A model generated the notes under the pieces. It saw only the letters and a program-made list of their open reading frames with translations. It searched no databases and was not told where the DNA came from. A DNA stretch of 64,000 bases from Zygaena filipendulae (taxonomy: Eukaryota; Arthropoda; Insecta; Lepidoptera; Zygaenidae). Where the stretch lies: assembly GCA_907165275.2 (NCBI GenBank), contig OU015673.1, positions 8,616,001 through 8,680,000 of the forward strand, given 5' to 3'. Positions 44,190 to 54,947 of this stretch are shown here, piece by piece; positions within the stretch are counted from its first letter, which is position 1, and the number at the start of each line of letters is the position of its first letter. Position numbers and translations under genes: made by a program.

Positions 44190-44945
44190 AGGTTGCGCCT
44201 CTCGGGCGCTTTGGCGTGGGGGCGCGACTGAGGCGGGTCGCGGCGTAAAAACCGTGGCCGGGAGAGGGGACGGTAGGTTGCGCCTCTCGGGCGCTTTGGC
44301 GTGGGGGTGCAACTGAGGTGGGCCGCGGCGTAAAAAACCGTGGCCGGGAGAGGGGAGCGTAGGCCGTGCCTCTCGGGCGCTTTGGCGTGGGGGCGCGGCT
44401 GAGGCGGGTCGCGGCGTAAAAACCGTGGCCGGGAGAAGGGCCGGAATGTTCGGGTGCGGCGCCGTCGATTTCATCCGACGCCGCGCCCGGCATGCGGCAC
44501 CGGGACGGGTAGGCCGTGCCTCTCGGGCGCTTTGGCGTGGGGGCGCGGCTGAGGCGGGTCGCGGCGTAAAAACCGTGGCCGGGAGAAGGGCCGGAATGTT
44601 CGGGTGCGGCGCCGTCGATTTCATCCGACGCCGCGCCCGGCATGCGGCACCGGGACGGGTAGGCCGTGCCTCTCGGGCGCTTTGGCGTGGGGGCGCGGCT
44701 GAGGCGGGTCGCGGCGTAAAAACCGTGGCCGGGAGAAGGGCCGGAATGCTCGGGTGCGGCGCCGTCGATTTCATCCGACGCCGCGCCCGGCATGCGGCAC
44801 CGGGACGGGTAGGCCGTGCCTCTCGGGCGCTTTGGCGTGGGGGCGCGGCTGAGGCGGGTCGCGGCGTAAAAACCGTGGCCGGGAGAAGGGCCGGAATGTT
44901 CGGGTGCGGCGCCGTCGATTTCATCCGACGCCGCGCCCGGCATGA
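44190..44945 (+). repeat. Internal tandem array, 150-bp period (E8)
   Basis: Units with starts at 44431, 44581, 44731 and 44881 have an exact 150-bp spacing, preceded by shorter 85-90-bp related units. The unit includes TCTCGGGCGCTTTGGCGTGG and a self-complementary stretch around GCGCCGTCGATTTCATCCGA. Counterparts: 51612-52290 (E11), 55110-55715 (E13), 60047-60650 (E15). Confidence 0.85.
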
Positions 44946-47386
44946 GGCACCGGGAGGGGGCCGTCTCACCCACTTGCAGGCAGCAAGCACGTGGTCGAGG
45001 CGGCCCATGTAGGTGGCGCTGTCGTCCTCCGTCGTCGACAAAAACACAGGTCAGGGACCTTGTACAGAAGGACTATGAGTCCCTGCGTGATATACTCATC
45101 GCGGAGCACCAGGGCATTGTGGAGGACAGTTCGAAGAACACAAACAACCTCAAGGCACGGGAAGAGTATCTGATGTCCCTTAGCATCACCGACTTAAAGG
45201 AGGTGCTAAGGGATGACATGATGTACCGACTTGAGGTGCTTCTTGCGGAAAGGGAAAAGAGAAGGGTCGCCCTAACAAAAGGGGCCACAGGAGGGAAACC
45301 ATCTACCTCCTCACTAAGATCGCCAGTAGTGGTTTTAGAGAGGATAGATGCGCATGAGTTTGAGGACTCGGACGACGTCATGTCGATTGGTTCTGCTACG
45401 GGGAGTATAGGGGGAGGCGGGAAAAGGAAGCGCCATGACTTCGAGCTGGAGGATTCCGATGATATATCCTCCGCCGAAGACTTCGCTGGCACGCCCCTCC
45501 CCAGCAGAAAGAAACCTGCAGCAGGTGGGAAACGCGGACGGGGACGGCCGCCTACGACCGGCGAATACGTCGGCCTGGCCAAGGCGAAGGCCGACCTTGT
45601 CGCCATGGAAAGAGCAGAGCTGGAGCTCCAAGCGGAGAAGGACGTGCTGGCCCTAAGTCAGAAGGCCCGCGTCCTAAGACCAATTGGAAGAGCCCAAAGA
45701 GAGGAACTCGGGCTGAAGCTCAGTGACCGGGTCGTGGAAACCACGGACGACCTGCGAGAGCACATCATCGAGGATGCCGACCTCATATCCTCCATCGCCG
45801 TAAAATCCGGACATCTTAAGGGCACCTTCGTGCGAGCCCTGAAGGAGGCGGCGATGCGGATTGAGGATCGTGCCAGGGAATTGGCTGGAAACTCTGTTTC
45901 CGCAGAGACGGAAAAGCTGTCGGCGGAGGTGAGGCACTTGAGGAGGGAAAACTCCCGCCTCTGCGAAGAATTGGCGGAACTCCGCAAGGAATTCGCTGCC
46001 TTCCGCGCGGAGGCGGAGTTAGAGCGAGCTCGCGCCGCTGTAGCGCCCCCGCCGCCGCCGCTGCCACCGTTACCGGAAAGGATTGAGGAGGATATACCCC
46101 GGGAGCAACCTCTCTCCCAGGATGAAATTATGCGCACTGTGCGCAATATAGTCGACGCGCGACTGGAAGGGAGTTTGCTCCCGGATAGACCAAGGCCGCC
46201 TCTCCAGCATGAGAGACGGTCTCTTGACGAGACGCCCCCGGCTTTGACAGCCCCGCCAGCAGTTACAGGCGGCGCCACTACAAAGACGACGAAAGGGAAA
46301 CGCGGGCGACGGAAACCCTCTCGCAAGAAGGAACTGCAAGGGCCTAACAAGAACTCGGCCCCCGCCGCTCCCGCTACCCGTGAAACCGCGGCCCCAGGGT
46401 CCTACTCAGAGGCTGTGAAAAGAGGGAGGTCAAAGAGAGGCAAGAAAGGAGCTTCCTCTCTCTCAGCGCCCAACGCCAATGCGACGGGCAAAAAGAAGGC
46501 GCCGAAGAAACCGGCGACAACAACTGAGACGACGACGGGACGCAGAAAGCCTGCGCCGTCCAAACTACGTCCGCCCCGCTCAGCAGCCGTGGTTCTGCAG
46601 CTGCAGCCCGCGGCAGAGGAGAAGGGCCTTACGTACAAGGATGTACTAACCGAGGCCACGTCGAAAATCAAGTTGGCTGACCTCGGCATCACGGCACTCA
46701 ACTTCAGGCTCGCAGCAACTGGAGCGCGCATCCTGGAGGTGCCAGGGACGACCAGCGGCGAGAAGGCAGACGCCCTCGCCACTGCACTGCGAGGACTTCT
46801 CCCCGCTGAAGACGTGCGGGTCTCCAGGCCGGTGAAGTGCGCCGAACTGCGCATTTCCGGACTGGATGACTCCGTCACCAGCGGGGATGTAGCCGCCAAG
46901 GTGGCTGAGACGGGAGGATGCCCGGTGGGGGCCGTCACTGTCGGTGAGATCCGGCAAGCCCCCTCCGGCACTGGTACCGCCTGGGTGCGATGCCCAGTAG
47001 CGGTCGCGAAGACGCTCGCACAAAGAGGGCGATTACTGGTGGGCTGGACGGCTGCACGAGTGACGCTGCTGCCGCCACGAACGATGCGGTGCTTCCGCTG
47101 CCTAGAAGGCGGACATGTGGGGCGGAACTGCACCGCAGAAGTCGACAGGAGCCGGTGTTGCTACCGGTGCGGCGTGCCTGGGCACATAGCCGCCACGTGT
47201 TTCGGCGAGGTCCGGTGCATTATATGCACCGAGAACGGTAAGCCGGCGAGGCACCGACTGGGAGCTTGGAGTTGCTCAGCCCCCAAGAAGCCCGCGAGAA
47301 GGCCACCGACGAAGACGACCGGTTCTGCTCCGGTCGCCGTCAGTGCTGCCCAGCCAGGGCAGGGAGCGGTCATGGAGGTGACTTAG
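44942..47386 (+). CDS. Chimeric, N-terminally replaced ORF1 (E8)
   Basis: From about 45038 this matches E14 ORF1 (TQVRDLVQKDYESLRD onward), with the AT-hook-like GKRGRGRPPTTGEY, coiled coil, and zinc knuckles CFRCLEGGHVGRNC, CYRCGVPGHIAATC and CIICTENGKPARH. The original N-terminus is lost. An in-frame ATG at 44942 in the non-coding-element part would add about 32 unrelated residues. Whether this is translated is unknown. Confidence 0.6.
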   Translation: MRHREGAVSPTCRQQARGRGGPCRWRCRPPSSTKTQVRDLVQKDYESLRDILIAEHQGIVEDSSKNTNNLKAREEYLMSLSITDLKEVLRDDMMYRLEVLLAEREKRRVALTKGATGGKPSTSSLRSPVVVLERIDAHEFEDSDDVMSIGSATGSIGGGGKRKRHDFELEDSDDISSAEDFAGTPLPSRKKPAAGGKRGRGRPPTTGEYVGLAKAKADLVAMERAELELQAEKDVLALSQKARVLRPIGRAQREELGLKLSDRVVETTDDLREHIIEDADLISSIAVKSGHLKGTFVRALKEAAMRIEDRARELAGNSVSAETEKLSAEVRHLRRENSRLCEELAELRKEFAAFRAEAELERARAAVAPPPPPLPPLPERIEEDIPREQPLSQDEIMRTVRNIVDARLEGSLLPDRPRPPLQHERRSLDETPPALTAPPAVTGGATTKTTKGKRGRRKPSRKKELQGPNKNSAPAAPATRETAAPGSYSEAVKRGRSKRGKKGASSLSAPNANATGKKKAPKKPATTTETTTGRRKPAPSKLRPPRSAAVVLQLQPAAEEKGLTYKDVLTEATSKIKLADLGITALNFRLAATGARILEVPGTTSGEKADALATALRGLLPAEDVRVSRPVKCAELRISGLDDSVTSGDVAAKVAETGGCPVGAVTVGEIRQAPSGTGTAWVRCPVAVAKTLAQRGRLLVGWTAARVTLLPPRTMRCFRCLEGGHVGRNCTAEVDRSRCCYRCGVPGHIAATCFGEVRCIICTENGKPARHRLGAWSCSAPKKPARRPPTKTTGSAPVAVSAAQPGQGAVMEVT

Positions 47387-47743
47387 CGAAGTGTACCTTC
47401 GTGCCTCGGGGGCGTCCCGCGGGGGCGGGGCGTCCTCGCATAGAGGTGCGAGGAGGGAGGGCGCGTTCTGTCATTCCGGCGCGTCCTCATACATGAGACG
47501 GTCGCCATAACATCTGGCGACGTCGCTGGCGGGGTTGCGGTAGTTTACCATCGTGTTCCCGTGACCCCGCCGCCCTTCGCGACAGGGAAGGAATACCGTG
47601 GAGTTTTAGCCGGTCGGAGCCCGGCATAACCACCGCGTCGCCCCCGTGATGCGGTGGTACGCGATGTCCATAAGCGTTTCTCCACGTAAAAAAAAAAAAA
47701 AAAAAAAAAAAGGTTAGGTTAGGTTAGGTTAGGTTAGGTTAGG

Positions 47744-48103
47744 TGACCTTGGGCGCCAGTCACGGGCCCGACTGGCGTCCATTGCACAGGGTCCCCGGGG
47801 CGGTGCGTTGTGTGTTTCCAACGCGCCGCCCTTGTTCTGAGGGGCACTAGTGGGCCCCTCGAGGAGGAGCCCTTCATTGGGCTGGCGCTGCCGGGGCTGC
47901 GGAGTATGCGAAAGCGATTCCCGTGGTCCCGGCGATAGGCGCGGAGAAGGAACACCCCAGGGTTTTTAGTGGGTAGCATTCCCGCCCTTCTCAGGGCGGG
48001 TCGCCCTTTTCAGGGCGGAGTCCCACATAACCATCGCCCCGGCCCGGGGGCGGTGGTATGCATAAAGCATTTTCCCTGGGTCACAAAAAAAAAAAAAAAA
48101 AAA
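47744..48103 (+). mobile_element. E9: strongly 5'-truncated non-coding element
   Basis: 360 bp keeping only the last part of the body and the CCCAGGG-type 3' domain, with an A-rich tail starting CACAAAA. Its 5' junction is TTAGG/TGACC, out of phase with all other insertions. Confidence 0.7.
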
Positions 48104-48202
48104 GGTTAGGTTAGGTTAGGTTAGGTTAGGTTAGGTTAGGTTAGGTTAGGTTAGGTTAGGTTAGGTTAGGTTAGGTTAGGTTAGGTTAGGTTAGGTTAGG
48201 TT

Positions 48203-51200
48203 CCCCCTCAATCGGGTCCGCGCCTTGTCGTGGCGAGGGGGCTTAGTAGCGGCTGGATGCATCTTTCCCAGCCGTGAAGCTAAGCGGACCCGCTAGCATA
48301 TCGTAATCCCGCTCTGAGTGTCGTGGTCATGTCTCGCGGCTCGGAGTGGGACCGAGGGTCCACCGTCAAAAGTGGACCGCGAGGAAGAAAACCTCTATAA
48401 AAAATTACCCCGGATCCCCCGCTTGTGGCGGTCGCCGGGGGGTTCGCCGGGGACTATGGCCCGGATACGAGGCCGTCACGGGGGGCATATCCCGAAACCA
48501 CATAGCAACAACAAAGATGAAAGCGCAAAAGGACAATAGAATACCCCAGGAGGGTACCGGCCTCGAAAGGGCTGGAGAACCCCTCCCTGGGCCCTCGGGC
48601 TCAGGCAGCTCCTCGTATCTGGGGGGGGCACCTTTGCGTTCCGTCTTTAATGACGAAGAAGGAGTTAGAAGAAGAGTAAAGCGGGTGAAACACCGCCCGC
48701 TCATTGTAGATCCCGAGTTCATTAAGAGCTGGAAGGGCTGGCCCGAGGACCTCACGACCCTCACAGAGCAGGAGATACACGACCAGGTCCGTCGAGAGTG
48801 TTCATCTCTTGTTAAGGAGTTCATTGAGGAACGGGCAGCCTTCCGCGATTCGGGTGATCCTTGCGACAGTCGTGGGCCAATCTGGGAACTCGTGTGGACC
48901 CTCTCGGAGGAGGAGCTCCAAGAAGAGGTCAGACGCGACATGTCGTATAGGATCACATATTTCATAGACAAGAGGAAGCAGCAGCTAATAACTGCCGCCC
49001 CCGCAGCGACTGCCGCTCCACCGTCTGGTTCGGGCGTGGGGAAAATTGCCGCCCCCTCTTTGAAATCACCTGTTGTGGTTTTAGAGAGGATGGAGGTATC
49101 TCCAGCGTCGGTCTCGGGCGGCCGTGCGTCGGTCGCCTGCTCGTCCCGTGACAGCAGCGGGACAAGGAAACGACTTCGAGAGGGTATGGAGGAGGACGAT
49201 CCGCTCTCCGACAGCTCCGCCGGATCCCAGTTGGGAGGCGACGGACCTAAGAGGGGGCGCAAGAGCGCTAGGGCGAAGTCGCGCAACGTAGAGGAGCGCG
49301 TCGCCAGAGCCGGTAAGGGCTCGGGCTCGGGGGTTGGGGCTGCCTCGCTCAATGAGGCATCTTGCGACCTTAGAGACCGTATTTTTGAGGACACGGAGGT
49401 CATCTGCCGTGTCGCCGTGACGGCGGGACACCTGAAGGGCACAGATATCCGGGCCCTGAAGGAAGCGGCGGCACGGATAGATGACAGGGTCAAGGCCCTC
49501 GCCGAACGCTCCGTCACTAAGGAGACAGCAAGGCTGGCGTCGGAAAACGCTCGCCTTCGCGCGGAGGTTGACGGACTACGCAAGGAATTCGCCACCCTCC
49601 GCGTGGAGACGATCGGAGCTCGTAATGCTCCCATGCCACCCTCAGGTAGGCAAGAACAGGAGGCTCGGGAACAGCCTCTCTCTCAGGAGGTGCTGCTGGC
49701 CACGATCCGACACATGGTCGAGGCCGCAGTTGAGGGGAGACTGCTTCCGGAGCGACGACGCCCGCCCCTCCAACATGAGGGACGGTCGTCGCAACAAGAG
49801 GCTGCAGCTTCAGCTGCCGGCAATACTGCGCCGGCACCTGTGAGCCAGCCCAAGAAGGGACCAAAGAAGGGACCCAAGAAGAGGGTAAAGGAACCCTCCC
49901 AACCGGTCCCAGAGAAGGATGCCCCCCGTTCACTCCCACCAGCTCCGGCGAATATGGACGCTGGCTACTCGGAGGTAGTGAAACGGGGGAAGAAAAAGAA
50001 GAAGGGAAAGGCTGCCCCGACATCGGCGCCTGGCGCACCGGCGAAGAAATCTCCGCCGGGACAATCGGCGCCGGGGTCGGCGACAACCAAGTCAAAGAAA
50101 GGGAAGGCGGCTAGGCCCAAAGCGCCAGTGCCGAAAAGACTCCGCCTCCCTCGCTCGGCGGCAGTAGTCATCCAGCTGCAGCCGGAAGCCGTGCGGGGGG
50201 GTCGCAGCTACCGCGACGTGTTGACCGAGGCCGCGTCCAAAATAAAACTGACCGACCTCGGCATCACTGATATGAAGTTTAGGTGCGCCGTAACCGGGGC
50301 ACGCATCTTGGAGGTGCCAGGGGCGGACAGCGGCGAGAAAGCAGACGCCCTCGCCGCTGCTATGAGAGGAATCTTCCCCGCTGAAGATGTACGGGTCACC
50401 AGGCCGGAGAAACGCGCAGAGCTGCGCATCTCTGGTCTGGATGACTCTGTTACCAGCGGGGAAGTAGCAGCCAAGGTTGCCCAGCAGGGTGACTGCCCGG
50501 AGGGGTCCGTATCAGTCGGAGAGATCCGGCATGCCTCCTCCGGAATCGGCACCGCCTGGGTGCGCTGTCCGGTCGCAGCGGCTAAGGCGCTGGCGCTTAA
50601 AGGGCGTCTCCTGGTGGGGTGGGTGGCAGCCAAAGTCACATTGCTGCCGCCCCGACCTCTGCGGTGCTTCCGCTGTCTCCACGCTGGACATGTGGGGAGC
50701 AAGTGCACCGCGGAGGTCGATCGAGGTGGCCTATGCTACCGCTGTGGCCAGCCTGGCCACGTTGCGGCAGCGTGCAGCAGCCAGCCTCGGTGCGTCTTGT
50801 GCGCCGAGGCTGGCAAACCGGCGGGGCACCGTTTGGGGTCGCAGAACTGCAGCGCCCCCAAACGTGGCCAAAGAAGATCGCCCAAAGCGGCCGGAGCGAC
50901 TCCGGCCGCCGCCGGCGAAGCCCAGCCCGAAGTGGCCGGGCAAGAATCCGCCATGGCGGTGATATAGACCACCATGACAAGGTCCTCCGGGCGACAGAGT
51001 GGGGTATCTCTGCCGCCCGTTGGAAGGGACCTCGAGACTATGTGGCGCGTTAGGTGTTCCGGCGCGCCACTTCTATTATTTTTAGCAGAAGAAGGAGGGG
51101 GGACTTAGGTCCCCCGGGATTAAGTCCCAGAAAAGGAGCCGGACGCTCGGCTATGCGCTGTCGGGGTCGCGGAGCATGCGAGAGCGAATCCCGTGGCCCC

Positions 51201-51329
51201 GACGCTAGGCGCCGAGAAGGAACACCCCAGGGTTTTTAGTGGGTAGATCGCCCTTGTCAGGGCGGAGTCCCACATAACCACCGCCTCTTACCCTATGGCG
51301 GTGGTATGCATAAAGCATTTTCCCTGGGT

Positions 51330-51389
<60 letters not shown>
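48203..51389 (+). mobile_element. E10: ORF1-only SART-related element
   Basis: Nearly identical to E5 from ribozyme to 3' domain, with a 59-A tail. No ORF2. Confidence 0.82.
48517..50967 (+). CDS. ORF1 protein (Gag-like) of E10
   Basis: 816 residues, one codon shorter than E5 near the N-terminus (DNR instead of DNNR). It differs by a small number of substitutions, some silent and some not (for example PEF instead of PQL near residue 62). Same coiled coil and three zinc knuckles (CFRCLHAGHVGSKC first). Intact. Confidence 0.85.
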   Translation: MKAQKDNRIPQEGTGLERAGEPLPGPSGSGSSSYLGGAPLRSVFNDEEGVRRRVKRVKHRPLIVDPEFIKSWKGWPEDLTTLTEQEIHDQVRRECSSLVKEFIEERAAFRDSGDPCDSRGPIWELVWTLSEEELQEEVRRDMSYRITYFIDKRKQQLITAAPAATAAPPSGSGVGKIAAPSLKSPVVVLERMEVSPASVSGGRASVACSSRDSSGTRKRLREGMEEDDPLSDSSAGSQLGGDGPKRGRKSARAKSRNVEERVARAGKGSGSGVGAASLNEASCDLRDRIFEDTEVICRVAVTAGHLKGTDIRALKEAAARIDDRVKALAERSVTKETARLASENARLRAEVDGLRKEFATLRVETIGARNAPMPPSGRQEQEAREQPLSQEVLLATIRHMVEAAVEGRLLPERRRPPLQHEGRSSQQEAAASAAGNTAPAPVSQPKKGPKKGPKKRVKEPSQPVPEKDAPRSLPPAPANMDAGYSEVVKRGKKKKKGKAAPTSAPGAPAKKSPPGQSAPGSATTKSKKGKAARPKAPVPKRLRLPRSAAVVIQLQPEAVRGGRSYRDVLTEAASKIKLTDLGITDMKFRCAVTGARILEVPGADSGEKADALAAAMRGIFPAEDVRVTRPEKRAELRISGLDDSVTSGEVAAKVAQQGDCPEGSVSVGEIRHASSGIGTAWVRCPVAAAKALALKGRLLVGWVAAKVTLLPPRPLRCFRCLHAGHVGSKCTAEVDRGGLCYRCGQPGHVAAACSSQPRCVLCAEAGKPAGHRLGSQNCSAPKRGQRRSPKAAGATPAAAGEAQPEVAGQESAMAVI

Positions 51390-51391
<2 letters not shown>

Positions 51392-51453
51392 TTAGGTTAG
51401 GTTAGGTTAGGTTAGGTTAGGTTAGGTTAGGTTAGGTTAGGTTAGGTTAGGTT

Positions 51454-52956
51454 CCCCCCCGAATTGGGTCCCCGCCTTGCCGTGGCGGGGGGGCTCTAGT
51501 AGCCGTGGAATCGTCACCCACGGTGAAGCTAAGAGGGACCCAGAGGCGGGCCGGAATGCCGGTGAGTGCGGCGCTGAGAAGGGCCAGCGCTGCGCCCGAC
51601 ATGAGGCGCCGAGACGGGTAGGCCGTGCCTCTCGGGCGCTTTGGCGTGGGGGCGCGGCTGAGGCGGGTCGCGGCGTAAAAACCGTGGCCGGGAGAGGGGA
51701 CGGTAGGTTGCGCCTCTCGGGCGCTTTGGCGTGGGGGTGCAACTGAGGTGGGCCGCGGCGTAAAAACCGTGGCCGGGAGAAGGTCCGGAATGTTCGGGTG
51801 CGGCGCCGTCGATTTCATCCGACGCCGCGCCCGGCATGCGGCACCGGGACGGGTAGGCCGTGCCTCTCGGGCGCTTTGGCGTGGGGGCGCGGCTGAGGCG
51901 GGTCGCGGCGTAAAAACCGTGGCCGGGAGAAGGGCCGGAATGTTCGGGTGCGGCGCCGTCGATTTCATCCGACGCCGCGCCCGGCATGCGGCACGGGACG
52001 GGTAGGCTGTGCCTCTCGGGCGCTTTGGCGTGGGGGCGCGGCTGAGGCGGGTCGCGGCGTAAAAAACCGTGGCCGGGAGAAGGTCCGGAATGTTCGGGTG
52101 CGGCGCCGTCGATTTCATCCGACGCCGCGCCCGGCATGCGGCACCGGGACGGGTAGGCCGTGCCTCTCGGGCGCTCTGGCGTGGGGGCGCGGCTGAGGCG
52201 GGTCGCGGCGTAAAAACCGTGGCCGGGAGAAGGGCCGGAATGTTCGGGTGCGGCGCCGTCGATTTCATCCGACGCCGCGCCCGGCATGAGGCACCGGGAG
52301 GGGGCCGTCTCACCCACTTGCAGGCGGCAAGCACGTGGTCGAGGCGGCCCATGTAGGTGGCGCTGTCGTCCTCCGGGGCGGCGGCGCCACTGAGGCGGGC
52401 CGCGGTGGCTCGGGGAGCACCGCGGCTGAGTGTTAGAGGCCGTGGAGATGCTTTTCCTCTGCGGCCTCGACGGTGCCGCCCCGGTGATTGGCGGCGTGGA
52501 GGGGCTGTGGGGGGAGGGGAGTGCTGGCGCGGAGCTAGTCGGCCCTCCTCACCCCCCTGCGGCCGTCGTGGTGGGCGGCGGGGCCATCTACCTGACCCGT
52601 CGCAGGGGGCCTTGGGCGCCGGTCATGGGCCCGACCGGCGTCCTTTGCACAAGGTCCCCGAGAGAGGGAGGAGGGCGGCGGTGCGTCGCGTGTTCCGGCG
52701 CATCGTCGTCATTCTGAGGGGCACTCGTGCCCCTCGAGGAGGAGCCCGGTGACGGGCTGGCGCCGTCGGGGCTGCGGAGCATGCGAAAGCGATTCCCGCG
52801 GCCCCGGCAACAGGCGCGGAGGAGGAACACCCCAGGGTTTTTAGTGGGTAGCATTCCCGCCCTTCTCAGGGCGGGTTGCCCTTTTCAGGGCAGAGTCCCA
52901 CATAACCATCGCCCCGGCCCGGGGGCGGTGGTATGCATAAAGCATTTTCCCTGGGT

Positions 52957-53043
<87 letters not shown>
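51454..53043 (+). mobile_element. E11: non-coding element with 150-bp array
   Basis: 1,590 bp: ribozyme fold with a one-base loop variant (TTGCCGT), tandem array, shared body, CCCAGGG-type 3' domain, and the longest pure A tail in the window (86 A). Confidence 0.75.
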
Positions 53044-53045
<2 letters not shown>

Positions 53046-53107
53046 TTAGGTTAGGTTAGGTTAGGTTAGGTTAGGTTAGGTTAGGTTAGGTTAGGTTAGG
53101 TTAGGTT

Positions 53108-54928
53108 CACTTGAGGAGGGAAAACTCCCGCCTCTGCCACTTGAGGAGGGAAAACTCCCGCCTCTGCGAAGAATTGGCGGAACTCCGCAAGGAATTCGCT
53201 GCCTTCCGCGCGGAGGCGGAGTTAGAGCGAGCTCGCGCCGCTGTAGCGCCCCCGCCGCCGCCGCTGCCACCGTTACCGGAAAGGATTGAGGAGGATATAC
53301 CCCGGGAGCAATCTCTCTCCCAGGAGGAAATTATGCGCACTGTGCGCAACATAGTCGACGCGCGACTGGAAGGGAGTTTGCTCCCGGACAGACCTAGGCC
53401 GCCTCTCCAGCATGAGAGACGGTCTCTTGACGAGACGCCCCCGGCTTTGACAGCCCCGCCAGCGGTTGCCGGCGGCGCCACCACAGAGAAGAAGAAAGGG
53501 AAACGCGGGCGACGGAAACCCTCTCGCAAGAAGGAACTGCAAGGGCCTAACAAGAACTCGGCCCCCGCCGCTCCCGCCACCCACGAAGCCGCGGCCCCAG
53601 GGTCCTACACGGAGGCCGTGAAAAGAGGGAGACAGAAGAGAGACAAGAAAGGAGCTTCCTCTCTCTCAGCGCCCAACGCCAATGCGACGGGCAGGAAGAA
53701 GGCGCCGAAGAAACCGGCGACAACACCTGAGACGACGACGGGACGCAGAAAGCCTGCGCCGTCCAAATTACGTCCGCCCCGCTCAGCAGCCGTGGTTCTG
53801 CAGCTGCAGCCCGCGGCAGAGGAGAAGGGCCTTACGTACAAGGATGTACTAACCGAGGCCACGTCGAAAATCAAATTGGCTGACCTCGGCATCACGGCAC
53901 TCAACTTCAGGCTCGCAGCAACTGGAGCGCGCATCCTGGAGGTGCCAGGGACGACCAGCGGCGAGAAGGCAGACGCCCTCGCCACTGCACTGCGAGGACT
54001 TCTCCCCGCTGAAGACGTGCGGGTCTCCAGGCCGGTGAAGTGCGCCGAACTGCGCATTTCCGGACTGGATGACTCCGTCACCAGCGGGGATGTAGCCGCC
54101 AAAGTGGCTGAGACGGGAGGATGCCTGGTGGGGGCCGTCACTGTCGGTGAGATCCGGCAAGCCCCCTCCGGCACTGGTACCGCCTGGGTGCGCTGCCCAG
54201 TAGCGGTCGCGAAGACGCTCGCACAAAGAGGGCGATTATTGGTGGGCTGGACGGCTGCACGAGTGACGCTGCTGCCGCCGCGAACGATGCGGTGCTTCCG
54301 CTGCCTAGAGGGCGGACATGTGGGGCGGAACTGCACCGCAGAAGTCGACAGGAGCCGGTGTTGCTACCGGTGCGGCGTGCCTGGGCACATAGCCGCCACG
54401 TGTTTCGGCGAGGTCCGGTGCATTATATGCACCGAGAACGGAAAGCCGGCGAGGCACCGACTGGGAGCTTGGAGTTGCTCAGCCCCCAAGAAGCCCGCGA
54501 GAAGGCCAACGACGAAGACGACCGGTTCTGCTCCGGTCGCCGTCAGTGCTGCCCAGCCAGGGCAGGGAGCGGTCATGGAGGTGACTTAGCGAAGTGTACC
54601 TTCATGCCTCGGGGGCGTCCCGCGGGGGCGGGGCGTCTTCACATAGAGGTACGAGGAGGGAGGGCGCGTTCTGTCATTCCGGCGCGTCCTCATACATGAG
54701 ATGGTCGCCATAACATCTGGCGACGTCGCTGGCGGGACGTCGCTGGCGGGGTTGCGGTAGTTTACCATCGTGTTCCCGTGACCTCGCCGACCTTCGCGAC
54801 AGGGAAGGAATACCGTGGAGTTTTAGCCGGTCGGAGCCCGGCATAACCACCGCGTCGCCCCCGTGATGCGGTGGTACGCGATGTCCATAAGCGTTTCTCC
54901 ACGTAAAAAAAAAAAAAAAAAAAAAAAA
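53108..54928 (+). mobile_element. E12: 5'-truncated ORF1-only element with duplicated 5' edge
   Basis: It starts within the coiled-coil part of an E14-type ORF1. The first 30 bp, starting CACTTGAGGAGGGAAAACTC, are present twice in tandem (53108-53137 and 53138-53167). The rest of ORF1, the CGTGGAG-type 3' domain and a 24-A tail are normal. Confidence 0.78.
53111..54589 (+). pseudogene. N-terminally truncated ORF1 (E12)
   Basis: Open frame of about 490 residues, closest to E14. It retains the coiled-coil end, basic linker, conserved domain (RSAAVVLQLQPAAEEKGLTY) and all three zinc knuckles, but no native start codon. Confidence 0.75.
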
Positions 54929-54947
54929 GGTTAGGTTAGGTTAGGTT

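Larger units (their letters stand above)
44023..47711 (+). mobile_element. E8: chimera of a non-coding element and an ORF1-only element
   Basis: The first about 1,010 bp match the non-coding family with its 150-bp array (like E13 and E15). At about 45031-45038 the sequence switches to an E14-type ORF1 and keeps the CGTGGAG-type 3' domain and a 24-A tail. No TTAGG lies at the joint; both parents share a short GTCG motif there, which suggests RNA template switching. Confidence 0.8.
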
